NCBI GenBank assembly: GCA_019247235.1
Contig: JAFAPG010000692.1
Coordinates: 1-5,347 of the forward strand
Source: Acidobacteriota bacterium
GTDB taxonomy: Bacteria > Acidobacteriota > Terriglobia > Terriglobales > Acidobacteriaceae
Direction of reading: 5' to 3'
DNA: 5,347 bases
Every line of letters begins with the position of its first letter. Positions within the stretch are counted from its first letter, which is position 1. Below the pieces are notes generated by a model. It was not told the origin of the DNA. It did not search any database and was given only the letters and a program-made list of their open reading frames with translations. Made by a program: the position numbers and the translations under genes. Shown piece after piece: positions 1 to 5,078 of the stretch.

Positions 1-2
1 GT

Positions 3-53
3 GCAGCGGAAGCAGTCTCACGGCTGAGCACTCTTTTTACCGAAAAGAAGTAA
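3..53 (+). CDS. C-terminal end of an unidentified protein (partial)
   Basis: The plus-strand frame beginning at base 3 is open from the window edge and reads AAEAVSRLSTLFTEKK before a TAA stop at 51-53. The peptide is charged and helical in character, as protein C-termini often are, and the next gene (172-870) converges on it from the other strand. Sixteen residues are far too few to name a family, and a chance open stretch of this length is quite possible. No hairpin with a T-run follows the stop on the plus strand. Confidence 0.3.
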   Translation, partial: AAEAVSRLSTLFTEKK

Positions 54-138
54 AACGGCGTGGTTTTTTGGTATGGTCGTTCCGGGACACTGATTCGCTT
101 CCCGCTAACGTCCGGTGTCACGTTTTTGGCGCTTGACG

Positions 139-163
139 AAAAATCCGCTTTGAAAACAAGCGG
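139..163 (-). terminator. Rho-independent terminator of the mgtC-family gene
   Basis: Read on the minus strand, CCGCTT and AAGCGG form a perfect 6-bp stem (163-158 with 150-145) around a 7-nt loop, followed by ATTTTT (144-139). The stem starts 8 bases after the TGA of the MgtC-family gene, the expected place for an intrinsic terminator. The stem is short, so efficiency may be modest. Confidence 0.6.
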
Positions 164-171
164 TCGCTTAT

Positions 172-870
172 TCACTCGGTATCTTGCGCATCAAGTTCCC
201 AACTCACTGCTGAGATGCCAGACTCAACACTCAGTCGCTGGACAATTTCTTCCAGCATCGCGTTCAGGCGTTCTGCGCTGACCAACGTCGCTCGTACCTC
301 GACCTTCCCAGTCGTGTTTAGGTCCTCACTATGTAGCGCATGTAACGTGAGCGGTAACGCGTGCAAGAGGTGCATCAACAAAATGCGCACTTTTGCTTCG
401 TCATCGCTTCGGCAAACCAGCGTTAGGACATACTTGGTCTCTACATCGGAAGCGCGACTTGGTTGACGGTCGATTTTGCGCGCGAGCGGACGGAACAGAA
501 CATTGGCACCAAGAACCCCTACCGCTCCGATTACTCCCTCCCAAATGAAACCAAGTCCGCAAAGAGAGCCAACTGCAGCAGAGCACCAGAGAGTCGCTGC
601 GGTGTTCAGCCCGCGGATGCTGAGACCTTCTCGCATAATCACCCCGGCGCCTAGAAAACCGATTCCTGAAACGACCTGTGCAGCCACCTGCAGGGAGGTT
701 GGATTCATCGGCACGAGATGCGAAATACTGACAAACATTGCGGCTCCTGCCGACACTAGGGCATTCGTTCGTAGCCCAGCGATTCGTTGGTGCCATTGCC
801 GTTCGGCGCCAATGATTGCCCCAAAAAGCACAGCAACTAAGAGATACGCGACGAAATGATGCCAGGCCAT
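172..870 (-). CDS. MgtC/SapB family inner-membrane protein
   Basis: The product has 232 residues, the usual MgtC/SapB length. The N-terminal ~130 residues form several hydrophobic membrane segments carrying the family signatures: GAIIGAERQ at 17-24, AGLRTNALVSAGA at 31-43, VVSGIGFLGAGVI at 66-78 and IRGLNTAATLW at 85-95. Residues ~143-228 are a soluble, ACT-like C-terminal domain, probably cytoplasmic. Known members support growth in low Mg2+ and intramacrophage survival in Salmonella and Mycobacterium, where MgtC inhibits the F1Fo ATP synthase; many soil homologues are uncharacterised, so Mg2+/acid-stress physiology is inference here. The ATG at 870 is favoured because AAAGGTGA lies 3 bases upstream; an in-frame GTG seven bases earlier belongs to another frame. 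A probable terminator follows the stop. The gene starts 14 bases after a receptor remnant on the same strand and appears monocistronic. No promoter is obvious. Confidence 0.93.
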   Translation of the reverse strand: MAWHHFVAYLLVAVLFGAIIGAERQWHQRIAGLRTNALVSAGAAMFVSISHLVPMNPTSLQVAAQVVSGIGFLGAGVIMREGLSIRGLNTAATLWCSAAVGSLCGLGFIWEGVIGAVGVLGANVLFRPLARKIDRQPSRASDVETKYVLTLVCRSDDEAKVRILLMHLLHALPLTLHALHSEDLNTTGKVEVRATLVSAERLNAMLEEIVQRLSVESGISAVSWELDAQDTE

Positions 871-883
871 GATTCACCTTTCG

Positions 884-1165
884 CTAGAGGTTGAACTTTA
901 ATGCCGCTTGTCCAATGCGCGGTGACGCTTGCTCTCAGCACGTGCCAAAAAGTCGGCTGTTGATATTTCCGCCGATTGAGCCGTTCGGATAGAACTGCGC
1001 CTGATTGAAGGTGTTGAATGTTTCGAAGCGGAACTCCAGCGTTTTGCTCTCAGTAATCTTCGTGACTCTGTAGAGCGCCAGGTCGAAGTTATCGATTCCC
1101 GGTCGATAGAAGAAGCGTCGCTTCGCATTTTCTGCCTTCCTAGGTCCGGCGCGGATCATTTCCAC
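884..1165 (-). pseudogene. C-terminal remnant of an Oar-like TonB-dependent receptor
   Basis: From about base 1135 leftward the frame reads NAKRRFFYRPGIDNFDLAL, then TESKTLEFRFETFNTFNQAQF, then GNINSRLFGTC. This is the last part of the beta-barrel of the large carboxypeptidase-regulatory-domain TonB-dependent receptors abundant in Acidobacteria. A TGA at 937-935 interrupts it, yet the same frame continues as EQASPRIGQAALKFNL to a TAG at 886-884, which is the expected barrel-closing strand ending in a hydrophobic residue. The original C-terminus is therefore present but disrupted by a nonsense codon. Family members are roughly 1,000 residues, so more than 90% is missing and no signal peptide or plug domain is nearby. 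The frame stays open upstream to about 1249 without recognisable similarity; in a neighbouring frame DLG lies just before the homology, so a frameshift near 1140 is possible. The GTG at 1165 is only the first start codon in frame. Confidence 0.75.
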
Positions 1166-1249
1166 GGCTCGGCGGTTAAATTCCTTCGCAACACCGCGCT
1201 CATCGGTTTTCGTCCGAAGTTGGCGGACAGCTCGCTTTGGACAATGATC

Positions 1250-1591
1250 TTACGTTGTCAGATTGAAAATCTTACGCACGGTCTCGAGGAGAGAGGCTGG
1301 CTGACCAGCTGCGGCAACGGTCAACAACATTTCCACGGGTGCCTGGAGCGCCTTTTCTATGATGCCACGAGTAAGCGACTCTACAACATTCTCTTGGTCA
1401 GAGCTGAGATTGCCCAGGCGACCGCGCATCCGACGGACTTCATTGCGGCGTACGGCCTCAAAACGCTCTCTTAACGAAATGATTGTCCGCGAGACTTCAG
1501 AATCAAGAATTGGTGAACCGCCTATCATTGCGCTGATCACAACTTCGACTCCCTTCCCAGAGAAGGGAAGCAATCGGAAGGCCACAACCAA
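1250..1591 (-). pseudogene. hemA: 3' fragment of glutamyl-tRNA reductase (dimerisation domain only)
   Basis: Residues ~29-111 (bases ~1507-1259) match the C-terminal dimerisation domain of glutamyl-tRNA reductase, the first enzyme of C5 tetrapyrrole synthesis: SEVSRTIISLRERFEAVRR, RRMRGRLGNLSSDQENVVESL, TRGIIEKALQAPVEML and a final LLETVRKIFNL. Full enzymes are about 420-450 residues. The N-terminal catalytic domain with its nucleophilic Cys and the NADPH-binding domain are absent, so the fragment cannot be active. The 5' part (VEVVISAMIGGSPIL) faintly recalls the strand of the NADPH domain that in HemA reads roughly 'ADVVISSTxxPHPI'; if real, about 70 residues were deleted internally, otherwise the segment is foreign. 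The only available start is a TTG at 1591 with no evident Shine-Dalgarno site, and the frame closes upstream at 1642. I read it as a gene relic. A functional hemA must lie elsewhere in the genome. Confidence 0.8.
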
Positions 1592-1865
1592 TACATGAAC
1601 CCAAGCGAGTACAACTGAGAGTTCTGAGACGCAGCGTAGTTAACAATGTTGAAGCGCTACCGAAGAATCCGGTTATTCTCGGGGGCGCGCGCGGAAGCCA
1701 TTAACCTCGATACAACGTTACACACATTGCCTTCTGCTCATCCTTCGTCAGTTGCTAAACACCCGTCGCGATTTCGGTGCTCACTTCCGTGTCCTTTCGG
1801 TGGTTTCCGGATGGCGATCCGGTTGCATTGTTCTCGTGCGTTGTACAAAAAGATTGAAAGAAATT
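1592..1865. other. Noncoding stretch upstream of ndh
   Basis: No convincing coding frame is visible here. The in-frame 41-codon extension of ndh beginning at 1752 lacks a ribosome binding site and its translation (Arg/Cys-rich, no family similarity) does not resemble the start of an NDH-2. The ndh promoter should lie here. TTGCAT near 1823 followed 15 bases later by TACAAA near 1844 is the best sigma70-like pair I can see, but it is weak and the spacing is short. Confidence 0.4.
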
Positions 1866-1872
1866 GAGGAGG
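1866..1872 (+). promoter_or_regulatory. Ribosome binding site that fixes the ndh start
   Basis: GAGGAGG precedes ATG 1875 by two bases (four if the AGGA core at 1867-1870 is used). It is the only strong Shine-Dalgarno sequence near the 5' end of this frame and argues for ATG 1875 over the upstream in-frame start at 1752. Confidence 0.75.
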
Positions 1873-1874
1873 AA

Positions 1875-3188
1875 ATGGCTCAGCCTCGAATCATCTTAGT
1901 CGGCGGCGGCTTTGGCGGGCTCGCCGCCACCAAGGCACTAAAGAACGCGCCCGCGGAAATCATCCTGATCGATCGCACTAATCACCACTTGTTTCAACCC
2001 CTGCTCTACCAGGTGGCGACGTCGGTTCTCGCGCCCAGTCAAATTGGTTTTCCGATCCGGGGCATTCTAAAAAACCAGAAGAACACGACCGTGCTCCAAG
2101 GCGAGGTCACGGGAGTGGACAAGGACGAGAAATGTGTCTTCGTAAGCGATGCCGACAGGCAAGACATACCTCTAACCTACGATTACCTGATCCTGGCCAC
2201 CGGTGCCACTCACAGTTACTTCGGCCGGAACGAATTTGAAGAGTTCGCGCCAGGACTGAAGAGCCTTGCGGACGCTGAGGCAACTCGCAACAAGGTCCTC
2301 CAGGCCTTCGAGCTCGCAGAGGCGGAAGAAGACCCGAGCCGTCATCGAGATTTGCTGACCTTTGTTCTAGTAGGCGGAGGTCCTACGGGCGTCGAGATGG
2401 CCGGGGCGTTGGCGGTGCTAGTCAAGACGACGCTGAAGTCGAACTTTCGTCGCATCGACCCTGCCTCGGCTCGAATTGTCCTTTTCGATATGGCGCCGCG
2501 AGTTCTGGGGCCATTCTCAGAGCACCTCTCTCAGGCTGCGAAGCAACGACTCGAGAATCTGGGCGTCGAGGTTCGTCTTGGACATGGCGTGGATCAGATC
2601 GACGCAGACGGCGTGGTGGTCGCAGGTGAGCGCATTGCGAGCAAGACCGTGATCTGGACCGCCGGTGTCGCGCCTTCTCCGGCGGGCAAGTGGCTCAACG
2701 TGGAGACGGACCGTGCCGGGAGGGTACGCATTCAAAAAGATCTGACTGTCCCCGGACATCCCGAAATCTTTGTGGTCGGCGATACCGCGGCATTAGAGCA
2801 AGACGGCAAGCCCCTTCCCGGCGTGGCGCAGGTGGCCATGCAGCAAGGGCGTTATGCGGGAAAACTCATTCACAGCCGCATAACCGGGAGCAAGCAGCCG
2901 GCTCCGTTTCGCTACTTCGACAAGGGCACCATGGCCGTGGTGGGCAAGGGTTTTGCCGTACTGCAAAGCTGGAAGATCGAAATGAGCGGATGGGTCGCGT
3001 GGATGGTTTGGGCTTTCGTCCACCTCCAGTTCCTGGCCACATCGGGCCTCCGCCTGAGCGTCTTCCTGCAGTGGATTTGGACCTTTCTGACGGGCCAAAG
3101 GGGCTCTCGCCTGATCGTGGATCATCGCGCTTCGGCGCTGAAGCGCATCCCGGTGCGCGAGGCTGTACCGGCGACCGGAGGCAAGTGA
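1875..3188 (+). CDS. ndh: Type II NADH:quinone oxidoreductase (NDH-2)
   Basis: This 437-residue flavoprotein oxidises NADH and reduces membrane quinone without pumping protons, an alternative to complex I. The FAD-binding Rossmann motif is ILVGGGFGGLAA at 7-18, followed by HHLFQPLLYQVAT at 37-49, typical of NDH-2. ATGA sits at 109-112. The NADH-binding Rossmann motif VLVGGGPTGVEMAG spans 164-177, including the conserved Glu at 174, and an acidic residue (D205) closes that fold's second strand, favouring NADH over NADPH. VVGDTA at 300-305 is the second FAD motif, and AQVAMQQG at 318-325 is the quinone-site segment. The C-terminus (~372-405, Trp/Phe-rich) is the amphipathic membrane anchor. Length is normal and all key motifs are present, so the gene looks functional. 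It starts at ATG 1875, judged by the adjacent GAGGAGG and the motif lying at the very N-terminus. It appears to be transcribed alone; the downstream ORFs are remnants. Confidence 0.95.
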   Translation: MAQPRIILVGGGFGGLAATKALKNAPAEIILIDRTNHHLFQPLLYQVATSVLAPSQIGFPIRGILKNQKNTTVLQGEVTGVDKDEKCVFVSDADRQDIPLTYDYLILATGATHSYFGRNEFEEFAPGLKSLADAEATRNKVLQAFELAEAEEDPSRHRDLLTFVLVGGGPTGVEMAGALAVLVKTTLKSNFRRIDPASARIVLFDMAPRVLGPFSEHLSQAAKQRLENLGVEVRLGHGVDQIDADGVVVAGERIASKTVIWTAGVAPSPAGKWLNVETDRAGRVRIQKDLTVPGHPEIFVVGDTAALEQDGKPLPGVAQVAMQQGRYAGKLIHSRITGSKQPAPFRYFDKGTMAVVGKGFAVLQSWKIEMSGWVAWMVWAFVHLQFLATSGLRLSVFLQWIWTFLTGQRGSRLIVDHRASALKRIPVREAVPATGGK

Positions 3189-3241
3189 AGAAATTCAGCA
3201 TTCATACGTAGCTGCGAGAAGAAATTCAAACGAGAAGTATC

Positions 3242-3331
3242 GTGGCAAACGGAGAAATTGAGAACATCGTCATTGTCGGTGCAGGATCATCGGCGCAAGC
3301 GATAGGGAGGCGAAATGAGTGCAACGTATAA
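3242..3331 (+). pseudogene. N-terminal stub of a flavoprotein (thioredoxin-reductase-like)
   Basis: From a GTG at 3242 the frame reads MANGEIENIVIVGAGSSAQA and stops at TAA 3329-3331 after 29 codons. A charged leader followed by NIVIVGAG is how FAD-binding oxidoreductases begin, and the leader strongly recalls thioredoxin reductases (typically '...NVVIIGSGPAG...'). The similarity ends after the first glycine-rich turn, and the rest of the frame is simply the antecedent region and start of the alcohol dehydrogenase gene read out of phase. It overlaps that gene by 17 bases. A stub left by recombination is the simplest reading; a short leader peptide coupled to the downstream gene is the alternative. 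There is no strong Shine-Dalgarno sequence before the GTG. Confidence 0.45.
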
Positions 3332-4043
3332 AGCAATCCAGGTCACGAAACCGGGAGAATTCGAAACCGTAATGAAGCCATTGGTCGATCCTGGCCCTGG
3401 TCAAGTGCGCATTCACGTCGAGGCGTCCGGTGTCTGCCACTCAGATGCCGGCACGGTGGAAGGCTCCTTTCCAATAAGCTGGCCGCGCGTCCCTGGGCAT
3501 GAAGTGGTCGGGCGGATCGACGCACTTGGCTCGGGCGTGCAGGGCTGGGCGGTTGATCAACGCGTCGGTGTTGGCTTCCTCGGAGGCTCTTGCGGTTATT
3601 GCGAGTTCTGTCGAAATGGGGATCTTGTGAATTGCCGTAACCAGGAATTTACGGGCATTCATTCCGATGGCGGATATGCCGAGGTGATGATCGCGAAGGC
3701 CACCGGGCTAGTGCGTATCCCTGACGATTTGTCGTCGGCAGATGCTGCGCCGTTGCTTTGCGCGGGACTGACCACGTTCAACGCCCTGCGAAACTCGCCA
3801 GCGAAGGCGGGTGATCTTGTCGCGGTGCTCGGTATCGGAGGCCTGGGTCATCTGGCGGTGCAATACGCCCGGAATATGGGGTTCGAGCTGGCGGCGATTT
3901 CTCGCGGCAGCGACACCGCGCAGCTCGCGAAGAAGCTCGGCGCGCACCACTACATTGACAGTTCCGCTACCGACTCCGCCGCCGTTTTGCAGGCTCTTGG
4001 CGGCGCCAAAGTGATTGTCAGGCAATATAAAGGAGATCGGTAA
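3315..4043 (+). pseudogene. Zinc-dependent alcohol dehydrogenase, C-terminally truncated
   Basis: This is a 242-residue member of the medium-chain zinc alcohol dehydrogenases, which interconvert alcohols and aldehydes/ketones with NAD(P)H and are normally about 340 residues. Visible residues include catalytic zinc ligands C41 and H62 (with E63, in PGHEVVG) and C149 (LLCAG), structural zinc cysteines C93, C96, C99 and C107, and the cofactor-binding GIGGLGHLA at 173-181. Similarity runs to GGAKVI (~234), then gives way to VRQYKGDR and a stop, so the end of the Rossmann fold and the C-terminal catalytic/dimer segment are missing. The protein probably does not fold to an active enzyme. The start ATG is supported by GGGAGG at 3305-3310, four bases upstream. 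The break near 4013-4018 is followed by what looks like the ribosome binding site of another gene, pointing to a recombination junction rather than a point mutation. Confidence 0.85.
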
Positions 4044-4060
4044 TGCGCGCTGTCAAGTAA
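4029..4060 (+). other. Ribosome binding site and 5-codon frame at the dehydrogenase break (possible 5' gene remnant)
   Basis: AAAGGAG at 4029-4035 stands seven bases before ATG 4043, an ideal arrangement, and the ATG overlaps the dehydrogenase stop as TAATG. The frame reads only MRAVK before TAA 4058-4060. Because dehydrogenase similarity ends ~15 bases before the Shine-Dalgarno sequence, I infer that the 5' end of a different gene was joined here and then lost. MRAV is a common opening of medium-chain dehydrogenases, but five residues cannot identify it. A chance site is possible. Confidence 0.3.
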
Positions 4061-4082
4061 TACCTTACGAGATCGCATGGAA

Positions 4083-4169
4083 GTTACTGAATTGAATGGC
4101 GTCCCCGGAGGGATTCGAACCCTCGTTTGCGCCGTGAAAGTCGTCCTAGAGTTCGTAACTGATTGAAAT
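4083..4169 (+). repeat. Imperfect direct repeats flanking the tRNA-Glu remnant
   Basis: GTTACTGAATTGAAT (4083-4097) and GTAACTGATTGAAAT (4155-4169) lie 72 bases apart on either side of the tRNA remnant. They agree at 11 of 15 positions without gaps, and almost completely if one A is shifted. They could be arm or core recombinase binding sites, or AT-rich coincidence. Confidence 0.3.
4097..4140 (-). tRNA. 3' half of tRNA-Glu(UUC), non-functional remnant
   Basis: Read on the minus strand from 4140, the sequence gives a complete anticodon loop CTTTCAC (anticodon TTC at 4138-4136), the 3' anticodon strand GGCGC, variable bases AAAC, a perfect T-arm GAGGG/TTCGAAT/CCCTC (4124-4108), the 3' acceptor strand CGGGGAC, discriminator G and encoded CCA (4099-4097). 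Loop, discriminator and acceptor agree with bacterial tRNA-Glu. The bases that should form the 5' anticodon strand (minus strand GACGA) do not pair with GGCGC, and no GTCCCCG acceptor 5' strand is present within tRNA length, so this is not a working tRNA gene. The fragment boundary at the anticodon loop and the intact 3' end match the duplicated att segment left by tyrosine-integrase insertion into a tRNA gene. The motif CTAGGAC at 4148-4142 (minus) resembles a D-stem but may be chance. Confidence 0.75.
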
Positions 4170-4198
4170 TAAACGGTACGGATAGCGCTCTAGGGCCC

Positions 4199-4242
4199 TT
4201 ATCGGACTGTGGAGACGGGTTATCGGACTGTTAACGGACTGT
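4199..4242 (+). repeat. Three phased 12-bp repeats (TTATCGGACTGT) upstream of the HTH gene
   Basis: Two identical TTATCGGACTGT copies start at 4199 and 4220, and TTAACGGACTGT starts at 4231, sharing its first T with the preceding copy. Start-to-start spacings of 21 and 11 bp approximate two and one helical turns, so all three would face the same side of the DNA. The array ends 30 bp before ATG 4273 of a helix-turn-helix protein. An operator for that protein, or a recombinase/terminal binding site of an element, are both plausible. Confidence 0.7.
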
Positions 4243-4272
4243 GATGGCCGGGTGCTAAGGAGCCTGAAAATC

Positions 4273-4998
4273 ATGGACCCCACCCTTCTTTCCCTGCTGG
4301 AAACAATCCCGCAGAAACCGCCTCGCTCCAAACTCGAAACTCACCGCGAACTCATTCGCCAGTTGCGACGCAAGGGTCGCACGTATCGCGATATCGTGCG
4401 CATTCTTCACGAACGCGTCGGACTCGATGTGGCTGTCAGGACGATCCATTCCTTCGTCAAAGTTCGCGCCAAACACCGAAAGCAAGTGCAGTACGAACTC
4501 CTGCCGCTTGAATCCGAGTCGAAGCCAATCTCGGCAAGCTCCGACGATGTTGCTTCCCGAATTGCTGCACTGAGGGCAAAGCCAATCGAGCAGAAGACTA
4601 AACCTAAGCACTTTCACTTCGAAGAAAGCGAACCATTGAAACTCGGGCAGGTGGCGAGCGATTGGTTCGACGCCATGTATGAAGACGTTTCCGCCACAGG
4701 TGCGCGGTTCACTGCTGTCGGCGTCATCACGCCGGACCCGGCCAGCGTCGAAACGTGCTGGCCTGGGCAACCCGGAGTCGCCACAATCTGCCCTAACGGG
4801 AACAGCTGCGCGCGTTTTTGTACAGCTTGGGATTCTGTATTGTTCATCGCTTGTCCTCCAGCCTTCGGCGCAATTCTGGCGGTTCAGAGTCCATGCCCTC
4901 GATCGACTCAAGGCGTTCCCATCGGATCGTCGTCGGTCGTTGCGGCTGACCACCATCGTAGAGTTCGAATATCACGTCGTTCGATTGATAAATTCTGA
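4273..4998 (+). CDS. Small helix-turn-helix DNA-binding protein with a questionable C-terminal extension
   Basis: I do not know a gene name. Residues ~17-66 (PRSKLETHRELIRQLRRKG, then RTYRDIVRILHERV and VAVRTIHSFVKVR) read as a helix-turn-helix of the type seen in accessory-region proteins of Acidobacteria and Proteobacteria, as I recall. A charged linker follows, then FHFEESEPLKL at ~114-124, which resembles the natural C-terminus of such short proteins (about 120-150 residues). Beyond 4645 the frame stays open to 4998, but that tail (~117 residues) is Cys/Pro-rich, unlike anything I recognise, and after ~4770 it lies opposite two better-supported minus-strand ORFs. I suspect the real gene was truncated near 4645 and reads on into foreign DNA. 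ATG 4273 is chosen over GTG 4252 because AAGGAG (4257-4262) is 10 bases upstream and GTG has none. The phased repeats just upstream suggest autoregulation. Confidence 0.6.
   Translation: MDPTLLSLLETIPQKPPRSKLETHRELIRQLRRKGRTYRDIVRILHERVGLDVAVRTIHSFVKVRAKHRKQVQYELLPLESESKPISASSDDVASRIAALRAKPIEQKTKPKHFHFEESEPLKLGQVASDWFDAMYEDVSATGARFTAVGVITPDPASVETCWPGQPGVATICPNGNSCARFCTAWDSVLFIACPPAFGAILAVQSPCPRSTQGVPIGSSSVVAADHHRRVRISRRSIDKF
4614..4847 (-). pseudogene. Truncated small protein of the LFPLGQIVATPG type
   Basis: The first 26 residues, including KRAQLFPLGQIVATPG at 11-26, match the opening of a short (~100-residue) uncharacterised protein family that I recall from plasmids and genomic islands; family members continue '...ALxAL...FLxRHxxGDWG...'. 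Here similarity stops exactly after ATPG (base 4770), and the remaining 51 residues to the stop show no GDWG motif or other family feature. The gene therefore looks cut at about 4770, the opposite side of the same ~125-bp block at which the plus-strand HTH gene loses its identity. Its start is well supported: GGAGG seven bases upstream and an ATGA overlap with the stop of the preceding ORF, so translation should be coupled. Family function is not known to me. Confidence 0.55.
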
Positions 4999-5065
4999 CT
5001 GGCAGCCCAACTTCAGCCTCACAGGGGGCTTGTCGTTCTGGAAAGAGGGGGTTCTGATCCATCAT
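4844..5065 (-). CDS. Hypothetical 73-residue protein, first gene of a coupled pair
   Basis: I do not recognise the family. The product is small and acidic, soluble-looking, with no membrane segment or signal peptide; it contains GLPVRIYQSNDVIFELYDGG, then TTIRWERLESIEGM, and ends in a charged helical tail (PPELRRRLEDKR). The beta-rich centre followed by a helical end suggests a small compact domain. ATG 5065 is chosen because GGGAGGGG lies five bases upstream; the longer in-frame ATG at 5095 has no ribosome binding site. Its TGA overlaps the ATG of the next minus-strand ORF (ATGA), a typical operon junction. The strong translation signals and coupled partner favour a real gene, although it overlaps antisense with the dubious tail of the plus-strand HTH frame. 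Confidence 0.55.
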   Translation of the reverse strand: MMDQNPLFPERQAPCEAEVGLPVRIYQSNDVIFELYDGGQPQRPTTIRWERLESIEGMDSEPPELRRRLEDKR

Positions 5066-5078
5066 TGCGGCCCCTCCC

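Noticed and set aside
401..877. 158-codon minus-strand frame inside the mgtC-family gene
   Set aside because: It is an out-of-phase shadow of a clear MgtC/SapB protein and has Arg/Ser/Cys-rich, non-protein-like composition.
1551..1567. Hairpin CCCTTC-ccaga-GAAGGG as a terminator
   Set aside because: No T-run follows on either strand and it lies inside the hemA-fragment frame.
1752..1874. N-terminal extension of ndh by 41 codons
   Set aside because: No ribosome binding site, Arg/Cys-rich unrelated sequence, and the FAD motif should lie at the N-terminus; ATG 1875 has GAGGAGG directly before it.
2690..3211. Long plus- and minus-strand frames overlapping the end of ndh
   Set aside because: They are shadows of the NDH-2 C-terminal coding sequence, rich in Arg/Gly/Pro, without start signals.
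4097..4172. Complete functional tRNA-Glu
   Set aside because: The 5' acceptor and anticodon strands are missing and the adjacent bases cannot pair, so only the 3' half can be supported.
4199..4242. CRISPR array
   Set aside because: Repeats are only 12 bp, spacings are 21 and 11 bp with no spacer-sized units, and no cas genes are present.
4255..4956. 233-codon minus-strand frame opposite the HTH gene
   Set aside because: Arg/Ser-rich antisense shadow of the HTH coding region; no recognisable motif, and it conflicts with better-supported starts at 4847 and 5065.
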